Source: Anaerotalea alkaliphila
GTDB lineage: Bacteria > Bacillota > Clostridia > Lachnospirales > Vallitaleaceae
Direction of reading: 5' to 3'
DNA length: 64,000 nucleotides
Assembly (NCBI RefSeq): GCF_010179735.1
Contig: NZ_JAAEEH010000001.1
Coordinates: forward strand, 62,001 to 126,000
Shown here: positions 1 to 8,318 of the stretch, in pieces
How positions within the stretch are numbered: the stretch's first letter is position 1
Layout of the letters: each line of letters begins with the position of its first letter
The notes under the pieces: model-generated
Seen by the model: the letters and a program-made list of their open reading frames with translations, nothing else
The model's database searches: none
What the model was told of the DNA's origin: nothing
Position numbers and translations under genes: made by a program

Positions 1-267
1 GACGAGAATGTTCCCGTGCCTGCGGAAGCTGCCGCGTTCACCTTGCTGAAGGAACAGCTGGTGGAAGTGTTGGACACCCTGACCGACAGGGAACAGAAGG
101 TGCTACGGCTCCGCTTCGGGCTGGACGACGGCCGGGCACGCACGCTGGAAGAGGTGGGCAAGGAGTTCAATGTGACACGGGAGCGGATCCGACAGATCGA
201 AGCCAAGGCATTGCGCAAGTTGCGCCATCCCAGCCGAAGCCGGAAGTTGAAGGACTATTTGGAATAG
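1..267 (+). CDS. rpoD: RNA polymerase primary sigma factor, C-terminal fragment
   Basis: Open from the first base, so only the last 88 codons of the housekeeping sigma factor are present. What is visible is region 4: a [17 protein letters not shown] helix followed by the region 4.2 helix-turn-helix ([18 protein letters not shown]) that contacts the -35 element, and the usual short KDYLE ending. The frame reads through a GTG at 16, which is internal and not a start. In the family this domain recognises TTGACA, consistent with the many TTGACA-17-TATAAT promoters in this window. Followed after about 20 bases by a terminator-like hairpin and then trmK, a common Firmicute order. Confidence 0.95.
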   Translation, partial: DENVPVPAEAAAFTLLKEQLVEVLDTLTDREQKVLRLRFGLDDGRARTLEEVGKEFNVTRERIRQIEAKALRKLRHPSRSRKLKDYLE

Positions 268-287
268 ATGCCCTAGGAGGCGTTGAA

Positions 288-328
288 GCCACGGCTGGAC
301 AGGGAGTTCCTGGAGGCCGTGGTTTTTT
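288..328 (+). terminator. Possible rpoD terminator
   Basis: Arms CCACGGC (289-295) and GCCGTGG (316-322) with a 20-nt loop, followed by six T (323-328). It lies between the rpoD stop and the trmK start. The loop is long, so it may act as an attenuator with partial readthrough into trmK. Confidence 0.5.
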
Positions 329-342
329 GGACAGGAGAAGAC

Positions 343-1068
343 ATGGAATTATCAAAACGTTTGGAACACATCGCCTCCTACGTGCCCGTGGGAGCGGTTG
401 TAGCCGACATCGGGACGGACCACGGCTACATCCCCATCCAGCTGGTCCTGGAAGGCAGGATCTCCAAGGCCTACGCCATGGATGTCGCCCGGAAGCCGCT
501 GGAAAAGGCAAGGGACAACATCCGTGCCTTTGGGGTGGAACGGCAGGTGGAGGTCCTGCTATCCGATGGACTTGAAGGATTCCGCACACTGAAAGCCAAG
601 GACCCCCATGCGTATGCCGCCATCGATACGGTGGTTGTGGCCGGCATGGGAGGGAAATTGATGGAAAGGATCCTCCTGGAGGGCGGGGACCTGCTTGAGC
701 ATGTGGAACATCTGATCCTTTCCCCCCATCTGGACGAAGGTGCCGTCCGCAGGACGGTCCACGGCCTCGGCTACAGGATCCGGGAGGAATCCTTTCTGCG
801 GGAGGAGGGAAAACCCTACCTGGTCCTGCACTGCACGAAAGGGAAGGAAAGCTACAGAAGCAGGTTCGAGTACAGGTACGGAAAGCGGTTGCTGGAGACC
901 CTGCCGGAGGAATACAGGGAATACCTCCGGCAGCAGCTGGAAGCCAAAAGGAGGCTGCTGGAGATGCTGGGAAAAACAGGCTCTGCAGGCGCGGCCAGAA
1001 AAGCGGAGGAACTGAAGGAGGAAGTGGAGGAGCTGTCACGGTTCCTCCACGGAGGGACAACCGTATAA
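343..1068 (+). CDS. trmK: tRNA (adenine-22-N1)-methyltransferase family protein
   Basis: 241 residues, matching the usual TrmK length. TrmK uses S-adenosylmethionine to methylate N1 of A22 in tRNA. The Rossmann SAM-binding motif is DIGTDHGYIP (residues 22-31), followed by an acidic residue after YAMDV and a VVAGMGGKLM motif near residue 105. The C-terminal part is a charged helical coiled coil. ATG 343 is chosen over an in-frame TTG at 283 because GGAGAAG sits just upstream and the extra residues would come from the terminator hairpin. The gene follows rpoD and is followed after 11 bases by the Nif3-like gene, the conserved Firmicute arrangement. Confidence 0.9.
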   Translation: MELSKRLEHIASYVPVGAVVADIGTDHGYIPIQLVLEGRISKAYAMDVARKPLEKARDNIRAFGVERQVEVLLSDGLEGFRTLKAKDPHAYAAIDTVVVAGMGGKLMERILLEGGDLLEHVEHLILSPHLDEGAVRRTVHGLGYRIREESFLREEGKPYLVLHCTKGKESYRSRFEYRYGKRLLETLPEEYREYLRQQLEAKRRLLEMLGKTGSAGAARKAEELKEEVEELSRFLHGGTTV

Positions 1069-1079
1069 GGAGGAAGGGT

Positions 1080-1874
1080 ATGGCGACTACGGTCATGGAT
1101 TTTATGGAGGCTTTGGGGAAGGAAGCGGACGAGAGTTGGGCGATGGAATGGGACAATGTGGGCCTGTTCCTGGGAGACCCCCGCAAAACGGTGGAGCAGG
1201 TGTTCTTCGCCCTGGACCCCACACTGGACGTGATCCGGGAGGCGGGCGCCTGGGGGGCGGACCTGCTGGTGACCCACCATCCTCTTGCCATCCGGGGAGT
1301 GAAGGATATCACCACCAGGACTCCGGCAGGCAGGAAAATCCTTGCCATGATGGAGGCGTCCATGGCCCACCTGGTGGCCCACACGAACTTCGACGTTTCC
1401 GGCATGGGAATGAACGTGCATCTGGCCCAACTTCTGGGACTGGACAAAATCCAGGGGCTGGGGGGGATGCAGGAAGGGGAGGGTCCCTTCGGATTGGCTG
1501 TGGCAGGGGAGCTGAAAGACCCCCTGCCCCTTTCAGACCTTGTGCGGAGGGTGAAGTCGGTTCTAGGGCTTCCCCATGTCCGTTATGCAGGTGATGGGGA
1601 AAAGGCCGTACGGCGGGTGGGAATCTGCACGGGAAGCGGCATGGGCCTTTTGCCCCTGGTGGAAAAGGCCCAGGTGGACGCATTCATCACAGGCGACCTG
1701 AAGTACCACGATGCGCTGGACGCTGTGGAAGAAGGCAGGGGAATCATCGATGCAACCCATTTCGGAACAGAGCATGCCTTCCGGGAGCTGATGGCCGGAT
1801 GGTGCGGAAAAAGGTTTCCGGAAATCCGCTGTGCCGTATCCCGAAGCGAAATGAATCCCATCCAAACGATCTGA
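1080..1874 (+). CDS. Nif3-like dinuclear metal centre hexameric protein
   Basis: 264 residues, the short form of the family (E. coli YbgI-like) without the PII-like insertion seen in the roughly 370-residue Bacillus YqfO. Metal-ligand segments are visible: THHP (65-68), AHTNFD near 101-106 and THFGTEH near 226-232. GDLKYHDALDA is also typical. The family binds two metals per subunit and forms toroidal hexamers. Some members are annotated as GTP cyclohydrolase I type 2, but the biochemical role is unsettled, so no symbol is given. ATG 1080 follows GGAGGAAGG. The gene is probably cotranscribed with trmK, as in most Firmicutes. Confidence 0.9.
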   Translation: MATTVMDFMEALGKEADESWAMEWDNVGLFLGDPRKTVEQVFFALDPTLDVIREAGAWGADLLVTHHPLAIRGVKDITTRTPAGRKILAMMEASMAHLVAHTNFDVSGMGMNVHLAQLLGLDKIQGLGGMQEGEGPFGLAVAGELKDPLPLSDLVRRVKSVLGLPHVRYAGDGEKAVRRVGICTGSGMGLLPLVEKAQVDAFITGDLKYHDALDAVEEGRGIIDATHFGTEHAFRELMAGWCGKRFPEIRCAVSRSEMNPIQTI

Positions 1875-1891
1875 CCACGAAGGAGATCCCT

Positions 1892-3559
1892 ATGAAAAGC
1901 AGCGTACAAGCAAGGTTCCCGTCCGGCGTTCAAAAGGAAGTGCACCGGGGAACCATCCTGCTGGAACTGGCGGAGGAATTTGCCGGCGAATTCCAAGGCC
2001 CGATCGTGCTGGCGCTGGTGAACGGCCAGCTGAAAGAGCTGGACAACCCTTTGGAGGAAGATGCGGACATCGAATTCCTGGACACGACCAACCAGGATGG
2101 ATACAGGACATACCAGCGCAGCCTTTCCATGCTGTTCATAAAGGCGGTGAACGAAGTGCTGAAGGGCATCCCCGACGTGCAGCTTGTCATCAATTTCGCC
2201 ATCAACGAAGGGCTCTATTGTGTGATCAAACCTTTCAAGGGAGTCACCAACGACATGCTGGTGAAGATCCGCATGCAGATGGACGAAATGGTGCGGGCGA
2301 ACATCCGGTTCAAGAAGAGCATCATGAAAACCACCCAGGCCATGGAGGTGTTCAGGAACCAGGGCATGATGGACAAGGCGGAACTGTTCAAATACCGAAG
2401 GTCCTCCCATGTGAACCTGTACGAGCTGAAGGGGTTCTTCGACAACCTGTACGGCTACATGGCCCCGTCCACAGGCTGCATCTGGCATTACGAACTGCAT
2501 CCCTACGACGAGGGGTTCATCCTCCAGTACATGAGCAAGAACGACCCCACCAGGGTGGCACCCTTCCATCCGGACAAGAGCCTGTTCAACAGCTTGAAGA
2601 AGAACAGCCAGTGGGGGGAAATCATGGGCATCAACAATGTGGGGGAACTGAACTCCATCATCGCCAACGGGGAGATGAACGACATGATCCTGGTGGCGGA
2701 AGCGCTGATGGAGAAGCAGATCGGACTGATTGCCGATGAAATCATCCATGGCATGGAGAACAAGCGGCTGGTGTTCATCGCAGGCCCCTCCTCTTCCGGG
2801 AAGACGACCTTCGCCCACCGGCTCTCCATCCAGTTGCGGGCCAATGGGGTCCATCCGCATATCGTGTCCGTGGACAACTATTTTGTGGACAGGGAGAAGA
2901 CCCCCCGGGATGAAGAGGGCAACTATGACTTCGAAACCCTGGAGGCCATCGACCTGGAAGCCTTCAACCAGGACATGCTGGACCTGATGGATGGGAAACA
3001 GGTGGACATCCCGGAATTCAATTTCATCACAGGGCGCAGGGAATATCTGGGGAAGAACGTGCAGTTGAAGAAGAACGGCATCCTAGTGGTGGAAGGCATC
3101 CACTGCCTGAACCCTAAGCTCTCCCGGTCCATTCCCGACGCCTACAAGTACAAGATCTACATCAGCGCCCTGACGGCCCTGAACATAGACAACCACAACC
3201 GGATCTCCACCACGGATGCGCGGCTGGTGCGCAGGCTTGTGCGGGACAGCTGGTCCAGGGGGGCCGACGCATCCAGAACCATCACCATGTGGCCTTCGGT
3301 GCGGCGCGGCGAAGACAAGTTCATCTTCCCCTACCAGATGGAGGCGGACATGACCTTCAATTCCAGCCTGATTTATGAGCTGGCGGTCCTCAAACAATAT
3401 GTGGAGCCCCTGTTGTTCAGTGTTCCGAGGGGGACCCCCGCCTACCTGGAGGCGAAAAGGCTGGTGAAGTTCTTCGAGTATTTCCTGGGGGTCACCAGTG
3501 AAACGGTTCCCAGGCAATCCCTGCTGCGGGAGTTTATTGGAGGAAACTTTTTTGGGTAA
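1892..3559 (+). CDS. TGS-domain uridine kinase-like protein
   Basis: 555 residues with a fused architecture. An N-terminal TGS domain (about 1-65) and a threonyl-tRNA-synthetase-like editing/SAD segment (about 70-260) precede a P-loop nucleoside kinase with Walker A GPSSSGKTT (298-306). The kinase shows SVDNYF after the P-loop and a VVEGIHCLNP segment typical of uridine kinase/phosphoribulokinase folds. Family members are annotated as uridine kinase, but the synthetase-like N-terminus suggests another regulatory or RNA-related role; that is inference. An earlier in-frame GTG at 1799 lies inside the Nif3-like gene. ATG 1892 with AAGGAGA upstream is the better start. The last codons overlap the start of the pseudouridine synthase gene. 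Confidence 0.85.
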   Translation: MKSSVQARFPSGVQKEVHRGTILLELAEEFAGEFQGPIVLALVNGQLKELDNPLEEDADIEFLDTTNQDGYRTYQRSLSMLFIKAVNEVLKGIPDVQLVINFAINEGLYCVIKPFKGVTNDMLVKIRMQMDEMVRANIRFKKSIMKTTQAMEVFRNQGMMDKAELFKYRRSSHVNLYELKGFFDNLYGYMAPSTGCIWHYELHPYDEGFILQYMSKNDPTRVAPFHPDKSLFNSLKKNSQWGEIMGINNVGELNSIIANGEMNDMILVAEALMEKQIGLIADEIIHGMENKRLVFIAGPSSSGKTTFAHRLSIQLRANGVHPHIVSVDNYFVDREKTPRDEEGNYDFETLEAIDLEAFNQDMLDLMDGKQVDIPEFNFITGRREYLGKNVQLKKNGILVVEGIHCLNPKLSRSIPDAYKYKIYISALTALNIDNHNRISTTDARLVRRLVRDSWSRGADASRTITMWPSVRRGEDKFIFPYQMEADMTFNSSLIYELAVLKQYVEPLLFSVPRGTPAYLEAKRLVKFFEYFLGVTSETVPRQSLLREFIGGNFFG

Positions 3560-4238
3560 AGTGGAAGTGGCCGTCCATTATGAGGACGGACAGGTGCTGG
3601 TGCTGGAAAAACCGCCTGGGATGCCCTCCCAGAAGGATTACAGCCGTGCCTTGGATGTGGAAAGCTGGGCACGGAACCATACGGGAGGGGAGATGTTTTT
3701 GGTCCACCGCCTGGACCGTCCGGTGGGGGGGTTGATGGTCCTTGCAAAGGACAAGCGGAGTGCCGCCCTTTTGTCGAAGGAATTCGCCGGACACCAGGCG
3801 GAAAAGGAATATCTGGCCGTGGCTTGCGGTGCGGCCGCCTCCCAAGGGAGCTGCAGGGACCACCTGCACAAGGGCAGAGGGAACAGGTCGGAAGTGGTGG
3901 AGGCAGGGAAGCCGGGGGCCAAGGAGGCCGTGCTGCACTACCGGCTGCTGGAAACCAGGGAAGTGGATGGGGAACCCCTGTCCCTGCTGGAAATCCGCTT
4001 GGAATCAGGAAGGCACCACCAGATCCGGGTGCAGCTGGCAAACGCGCGCCTTCCCCTATGGGGGGACACCAAGTACAATCCCCGGTTCCAAGACTGGAAG
4101 GGATGGGTTCGGATCGGCTTGTTTTCCAGCCGTCTCCGGTTCATCCATCCCGGAACCGGGAGGAGGATGGAATTTGCTGTCCAACCCAAGGGATTCCCCT
4201 TCGACCTGTTTGAAATTGCCGCCCCAGATCCTTTGTAA
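3552..4238 (+). CDS. RluA-family pseudouridine synthase
   Basis: 228 residues from TTG 3552. This start is chosen because GGAGGA (3539-3544) stands 7 bases upstream; upstream in-frame starts lie inside the kinase gene. The catalytic motif HRLDRPVGGLMVLAKD carries the aspartate used by the RluA/RsuA fold. EKPPGMPSQ near the N-terminus and RHHQIRVQLA near the C-terminus are further family motifs. No S4 domain is present, so this resembles the short single-domain enzymes that isomerise uridine in rRNA or tRNA; the target base cannot be told. It overlaps the kinase gene by 8 bases and is the last gene before the 6S RNA gene. Confidence 0.88.
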   Translation: MGKVEVAVHYEDGQVLVLEKPPGMPSQKDYSRALDVESWARNHTGGEMFLVHRLDRPVGGLMVLAKDKRSAALLSKEFAGHQAEKEYLAVACGAAASQGSCRDHLHKGRGNRSEVVEAGKPGAKEAVLHYRLLETREVDGEPLSLLEIRLESGRHHQIRVQLANARLPLWGDTKYNPRFQDWKGWVRIGLFSSRLRFIHPGTGRRMEFAVQPKGFPFDLFEIAAPDPL

Positions 4239-4242
4239 AGTC

Positions 4243-4271
4243 TTGATATAAATGTGAAATGGGTGTATAAT
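4243..4271 (+). promoter_or_regulatory. Sigma-A promoter of 6S RNA
   Basis: TTGATA (4243-4248), 17-bp spacer, TATAAT (4266-4271). It starts five bases after the pseudouridine synthase stop. The predicted start point is near 4278. Confidence 0.85.
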
Positions 4272-4277
4272 CTAATT

Positions 4278-4460
4278 AAAGAAAAACACAAAGTGTTTAT
4301 TTCCTGGGATGCTCGATACCCTGATATTTTGAACCTACATTTGTAATAAGGGACTCCTAAATCGTGCTTAGGATGCCAGGCCTCGTCAAGCTGGAGGAAG
4401 GCAGAATAGGCATTGCGGACACCCACCTAGCTAGCGCTAGGGATCAAAATTCAGGAACCG
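4278..4460 (+). ncRNA. ssrS: 6S RNA
   Basis: This non-coding stretch has a perfect housekeeping promoter and a terminator downstream. CCTGATATTTTGAACC (about 4319-4335) pairs with GGATCAAAATTCAGG (4441-4455), forming a long closing helix around a largely unpaired centre, as in 6S RNA. Internal segments such as GCTGGAGGAAGGCAGAA and CACCCACCTAG resemble clostridial 6S sequences I recall. 6S RNA mimics an open promoter and sequesters sigma-A RNA polymerase in slow growth. Ends are approximate: the 5' end is inferred from the -10 box and the 3' end from the closing helix. No protein is encoded here. Confidence 0.82.
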
Positions 4461-4502
4461 GCATTTCGGGTACGATATGAAATGTTCATACATGGAATAT
4501 TG

Positions 4503-4544
4503 CAAAAGAGGGGTCCCCATGGCGACATGGGGACCCCTCTTTTG
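4503..4544. terminator. Bidirectional terminator between 6S RNA and aroA
   Basis: A perfect 19-bp inverted repeat (4503-4521 and 4526-4544) with a GCGA loop. A-rich outer left and T-rich outer right ends make it work in both directions. It lies between the plus-strand 6S RNA and the minus-strand aroA stop. Confidence 0.9.
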
Positions 4545-4567
4545 CCCTGTTCCTGGGAAGACCCACC

Positions 4568-5854
4568 CTAGGGACGGGCCAGCCTTTCCAGGTCATCGAA
4601 GAAACCGGGATAGGAGATGGAGATGCAGCCGCTGTTGGCGATGGTGGTCGGGCCGTCCGCCCGCAATCCCGCCACTGCCAAGGACATGGCGATCCGGTGG
4701 TCGTGATGGCTTTCCACCGATGCTCCACGCAAGGGAGCTCCTCCATGGATGACCATCCCATCCTCGGTTCCGTAAAGGTCGGCGCCCATTTTGCCGAGCT
4801 CTGCAACCATGGCGTCGATCCGGTTGGATTCCTTCACCTTCAATTCCGCAGCATCCCGGATGGTCGTCGTCCCTTCCGCAAAGGCGGCGGCCACGGCGAT
4901 GGCGGGAATCTCGTCGATCAGCCGGGGAATCTCCCCTTTTTCGACCACCGTGCCGGTCAACCGGCTGCTGCGCACCCGGATGTCGGCCACGGCCTCCCCG
5001 TTGGTTTCCCGGACATCCAGCAACTCGATGTCGCCGTTCATGCGCTTCAGCACGTGGATGATTCCATCCCGGGTGGGATTGATGCCCACATTTTTCAGCA
5101 CCACATCCCCCTGGGGCACGATCAAGGCGGCAACCAGGAAGAAGGCCGCGGAGGAGATGTCTGCAGGCACCTCGATGGCGATGCCTTCCAGAGGAGAGCC
5201 CGGGACCAAGGTGGCGGCAGCGCCTTCCCGGGCGATGGATGCGCCAAACTGGCGCAGGAGGATTTCCGTATGGTTGCGGGATACGTAAGGTTCGACAACA
5301 GTCGTTGCTCCCTGGGCGTAGAGGCCGGCAAGCAGGATGCTGGACTTCACCTGGGCGCTGGCTACAGGGCTATGATAGGTGATGCCGTGCAGAACGCCGG
5401 GTTCGATGGCCAAAGGGGCCAGGTTGTCGCCGCTGAGGCTCCGGATGTTGGCTCCCATACGGGTCAAGGGTTCGATGACCCTGCCCATGGGGCGTTTGCG
5501 GATGGAAGCGTCCCCGGTCATGGTGCTGGGAAAGGATTGTCCCGCAAGGATTCCGGACAGGAGGCGCATGGTTGTGCCGCTGTTCCCCACATCCAGCATC
5601 TTTCCGGGGGCCTGGAGGCCGCCCAGACCCTTTCCGAACACCGTAAGTTCCGTTGGGGAAGAGAACTCCACAGGAATTCCCATGGCGTGGAAGCAGGAGA
5701 TGGTGGAAAGGCAGTCCGCCCCGTTCAGGAAACCGCGGATGCGGGTCTTCCCGTTCGCAAGGGAACCGAACATCACGGAACGGTGGGAAATGGATTTGTC
5801 GCCGGGAACCGCAAGGATTCCTCGAATGGATCTGATAGGATTGATGGTCTTCAC
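4568..5854 (-). CDS. aroA: 3-phosphoshikimate 1-carboxyvinyltransferase (EPSP synthase)
   Basis: 428 residues, full length. It joins phosphoenolpyruvate to shikimate 3-phosphate in the sixth shikimate-pathway step. Family signatures are PGDKSISHRSVMFGSLA near the N-terminus, GNSGTTMRLLSG (the PEP-binding loop), and HDHRIAMSLAVAGL near the C-terminus. GGAGGTGACAAG precedes the ATG at 5854. It is the third gene of the aroF-tyrA-aroA minus-strand operon, 25 bases after tyrA, and ends at the shared bidirectional terminator. Confidence 0.96.
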   Translation of the reverse strand: MKTINPIRSIRGILAVPGDKSISHRSVMFGSLANGKTRIRGFLNGADCLSTISCFHAMGIPVEFSSPTELTVFGKGLGGLQAPGKMLDVGNSGTTMRLLSGILAGQSFPSTMTGDASIRKRPMGRVIEPLTRMGANIRSLSGDNLAPLAIEPGVLHGITYHSPVASAQVKSSILLAGLYAQGATTVVEPYVSRNHTEILLRQFGASIAREGAAATLVPGSPLEGIAIEVPADISSAAFFLVAALIVPQGDVVLKNVGINPTRDGIIHVLKRMNGDIELLDVRETNGEAVADIRVRSSRLTGTVVEKGEIPRLIDEIPAIAVAAAFAEGTTTIRDAAELKVKESNRIDAMVAELGKMGADLYGTEDGMVIHGGAPLRGASVESHHDHRIAMSLAVAGLRADGPTTIANSGCISISYPGFFDDLERLARP

Positions 5855-5879
5855 TTGTCACCTCCGAAGGGGATTGGTC

Positions 5880-6983
5880 TTACAGCACATAGACAGGATA
5901 TTCCAACCCGCTGAGCAGGGATGCGCTGTCCTGCTGACTTTTCTTGTCATAAAACACAATTTCCAATACACCGGGATCGTCTTCCCGGTTGTTGTTGATG
6001 CCGATGTTCTTGATGTTGATGCCATGGGTGCTCAAGGTCGAAGCGATCTTCGCGATGATGCCGGGCTCGTCCACTACGTCCACGGTGACGGAATAGGTCT
6101 GCACAAGGGGCCGGCCTCCCTTGTCCTGAAACGAATCCCGGTACCGCTTGGCCTGATTGAAAAAGTCGTAGATGCCGACCGCGTCAAGGTCCGCCAGGGA
6201 CCGGCGGATACCCTGCAACTCCTGCAGCAGCCGGTCCAACACCTGCAGGATGCTGGACCGGTTGGTCAGGCTGATCTGCTGCCACATGACAGGGGACGCG
6301 GATGCGATCCGGGTGATGTCCTTGAACCCCCCTGCCGCCAACGTATGCATATGTCCGGAGCTGTCGTCCAGGCAACGGACGGTGTTCACCAGACCGGAAG
6401 CAAGGATATGGGGCACGTGGCTGATGGCCGCCGTGAAGAAATCATGGGTTTGGGGATCCACAACCATGGGGATTGCGCCCATGGAGGAAAGCAGCTCCAG
6501 CAGACCCTGCAGCTGCTGGTCATCGGAAAGGCCGGCAGGGGTCAGAAGATAAAAGGCGTTTTCAAAGAGATGGGGATTCGATGCCTTGTAGCCGGTCTTT
6601 TCCGAGCCTGTCATGGGATGGCCGCCGATGAAGGCGCTTTGCGCCCGCATGGAACGGACGGCCGCCATGATGTCCTCTTTGGTGCTTCCCACATCTGTGA
6701 TCAATGTATTCCTGTCCGTGCAACCCTGCAACAGCCTGAAATATTCCAGATTCACCTGGACAGGGCAGCACAGGAAGATATAGTCGAGTCCGCGGAAAAG
6801 GTCCGCAAGCTGGGAAGGGTCCTGCGGAAAATCATCGACGACGCCCTCGGCACGGGCCTGCAGCAGGCTCTCCCGGCTGCCGTCATAGGCAACCAGGCGG
6901 CTGGTCAGGTGGAAGTGCTTCATTGCTTTGGCAAGGGAACCTCCAATCAAGCCGAGACCTACAATCCCCACCGACGGCTTCAT
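5880..6983 (-). CDS. tyrA: Prephenate dehydrogenase with C-terminal ACT domain
   Basis: 367 residues. An N-terminal NAD-binding motif GLGLIGGSLAKAM (about 10-22) precedes the prephenate dehydrogenase catalytic domain (DVGSTKEDI, FIGGHPMTGSEKTG). A C-terminal ACT-like domain (SVTVDVVDEPGIIAKIASTL onward, about 295-367) probably senses tyrosine. The enzyme oxidatively decarboxylates prephenate to 4-hydroxyphenylpyruvate for tyrosine synthesis. Its ATG shares one base with the aroF stop codon (TGATG), which indicates translational coupling. The ACT domain and the upstream DAHP synthase point to feedback-controlled aromatic amino-acid synthesis. Confidence 0.95.
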   Translation of the reverse strand: MKPSVGIVGLGLIGGSLAKAMKHFHLTSRLVAYDGSRESLLQARAEGVVDDFPQDPSQLADLFRGLDYIFLCCPVQVNLEYFRLLQGCTDRNTLITDVGSTKEDIMAAVRSMRAQSAFIGGHPMTGSEKTGYKASNPHLFENAFYLLTPAGLSDDQQLQGLLELLSSMGAIPMVVDPQTHDFFTAAISHVPHILASGLVNTVRCLDDSSGHMHTLAAGGFKDITRIASASPVMWQQISLTNRSSILQVLDRLLQELQGIRRSLADLDAVGIYDFFNQAKRYRDSFQDKGGRPLVQTYSVTVDVVDEPGIIAKIASTLSTHGINIKNIGINNNREDDPGVLEIVFYDKKSQQDSASLLSGLEYPVYVL

Positions 6984-7996
6984 CAGAAGTGCCTGCCCAT
7001 CAGGTTTGCGAAAGGAAGCAGCTCCCTGCAGAGCCGGTCGAATTCCTGAGGGGTGAGGGACTGGGCGCCGTCCGACAGGGCGGTGGCAGGGGTTGGATGG
7101 ACTTCGATCATGAGGCCGTCGGCGCCCGCGGCTATGGATGCCCTGGACATGGAAGGCACCAGGTCCTTGATGCCGGTGGCATGGCTGGGATCCACAATGA
7201 TGGGGAGGTGGCTCTTCGATTTGACCACAGGCACCGCACTGATGTCGAGGGTGTTCCGTGTGGCGGTTTCAAAGGTGCGGATGCCGCGTTCGCAAAGGAC
7301 CACCTGGTGGTTGCCCTCGCTCATGATGTATTCTGCAGCATTCAGCCATTCGTCGATGGTGGCTGCAAGTCCCCGCTTCAGCAGCACGGGCTTGTCGGTT
7401 TTTCCGACTTCCTTCAAAAGATAGAAGTTCTGCATGTTCCGGGCACCGATCTGGAACATGTCCACATGCTGGTATGCCGCTTCCACGGCAGCCAGACTGG
7501 TGACTTCGCTGACGATGGCCATGCCGGTTTCCTTGCCTGCCTCCGCCATGAGCTTCAATCCCTGCTCCTCCAGTCCCTGGAAGGCATAGGGGGAAGTCCG
7601 CGGCTTGAACGCCCCTCCCCGAAGGATTTGGGCGCCGGAAGCTTTCAGGGCCCGGGCTACGGTGAACACCTGCTCTTCGCTTTCAATGGAACAGGGGCCT
7701 GCCATGAAGACCAGCTCATCGCTGCCGATCCTGGCGTTCCCCACGGTCACGATGGAAGGCTGGGCATGGAACTTCTTGTTGGCCAGCTTGTAGCTTTCCG
7801 TGATGTGGGTGACCTTTTCCACACCGTCCAGAAGGTCGATGTTGCTGCCTTCCAAGCGGGTCTTGTCGCCAATCACGCCGATGATGGTAACTTGTTCTCC
7901 CCGGGAGAGATGTGTCTGCAATCCCTTCTCCTCGACGATGGAAATCACATTTTCTATGGTCTTCTCCGGGGCGTTGGGTTTCATTACAATAATCAT
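6983..7996 (-). CDS. aroF: 3-deoxy-7-phosphoheptulonate synthase (class I-beta with ferredoxin-like N-domain)
   Basis: 337 residues. It condenses phosphoenolpyruvate and erythrose 4-phosphate, the first shikimate-pathway step. The first 70 or so residues form the ferredoxin-like regulatory domain found in Thermotoga-type enzymes (MIIVMKPNAPEKTIENVI onward). The catalytic barrel shows AGPCSIES, LRGGAFKPRTSPYAFQG, LLKRG and VDPSHATG. The start at 7996 follows GGAGGGAAACCC; an earlier in-frame ATG at 8032 overlaps the promoter start region. First gene of the operon, with a consensus promoter immediately upstream. Confidence 0.95.
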   Translation of the reverse strand: MIIVMKPNAPEKTIENVISIVEEKGLQTHLSRGEQVTIIGVIGDKTRLEGSNIDLLDGVEKVTHITESYKLANKKFHAQPSIVTVGNARIGSDELVFMAGPCSIESEEQVFTVARALKASGAQILRGGAFKPRTSPYAFQGLEEQGLKLMAEAGKETGMAIVSEVTSLAAVEAAYQHVDMFQIGARNMQNFYLLKEVGKTDKPVLLKRGLAATIDEWLNAAEYIMSEGNHQVVLCERGIRTFETATRNTLDISAVPVVKSKSHLPIIVDPSHATGIKDLVPSMSRASIAAGADGLMIEVHPTPATALSDGAQSLTPQEFDRLCRELLPFANLMGRHF

Positions 7997-8034
7997 GGGT
8001 TTCCCTCCGTTTGCTTGTTTTGTCCAGTCCAATC

Positions 8035-8063
8035 ATTTTACAATGGATGCCCGGGAGTGTCAA
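8035..8063 (-). promoter_or_regulatory. Sigma-A promoter of aroF-tyrA-aroA
   Basis: On the minus strand: TTGACA (8063-8058), 17-bp spacer, TAAAAT (8040-8035). The start point is predicted near 8028, giving a leader of about 30 nt. That is too short for a T-box or trp-type attenuator. Confidence 0.85.
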
Positions 8064-8318
8064 TAGTATGGCGCGTTGAAGTGTGAAAATATTTGACGGA
8101 ATATTTTGCGCAAATACGACAAATGAAAGAATAGAGAGCGCCGAATGCAGAGCGAATCCCAAAAATGGATGAATGGCTGAGAAAAAAGCGTATAAAATGA
8201 AAAAAATGAAAATATCTCAAAATTGGTGAAGGAAAGTCCGGAGTCAGGTAGAATATTCTTATTATCCATTGCAAATCCATGATTGGATCATAAACTGGCA
8301 AAGATTGGGGGATACTGC

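Noticed and set aside
283-342. TTG start for trmK at 283
   Set aside because: It would translate through the rpoD terminator hairpin, while ATG 343 has a clear ribosome binding site and the conserved N-terminus.
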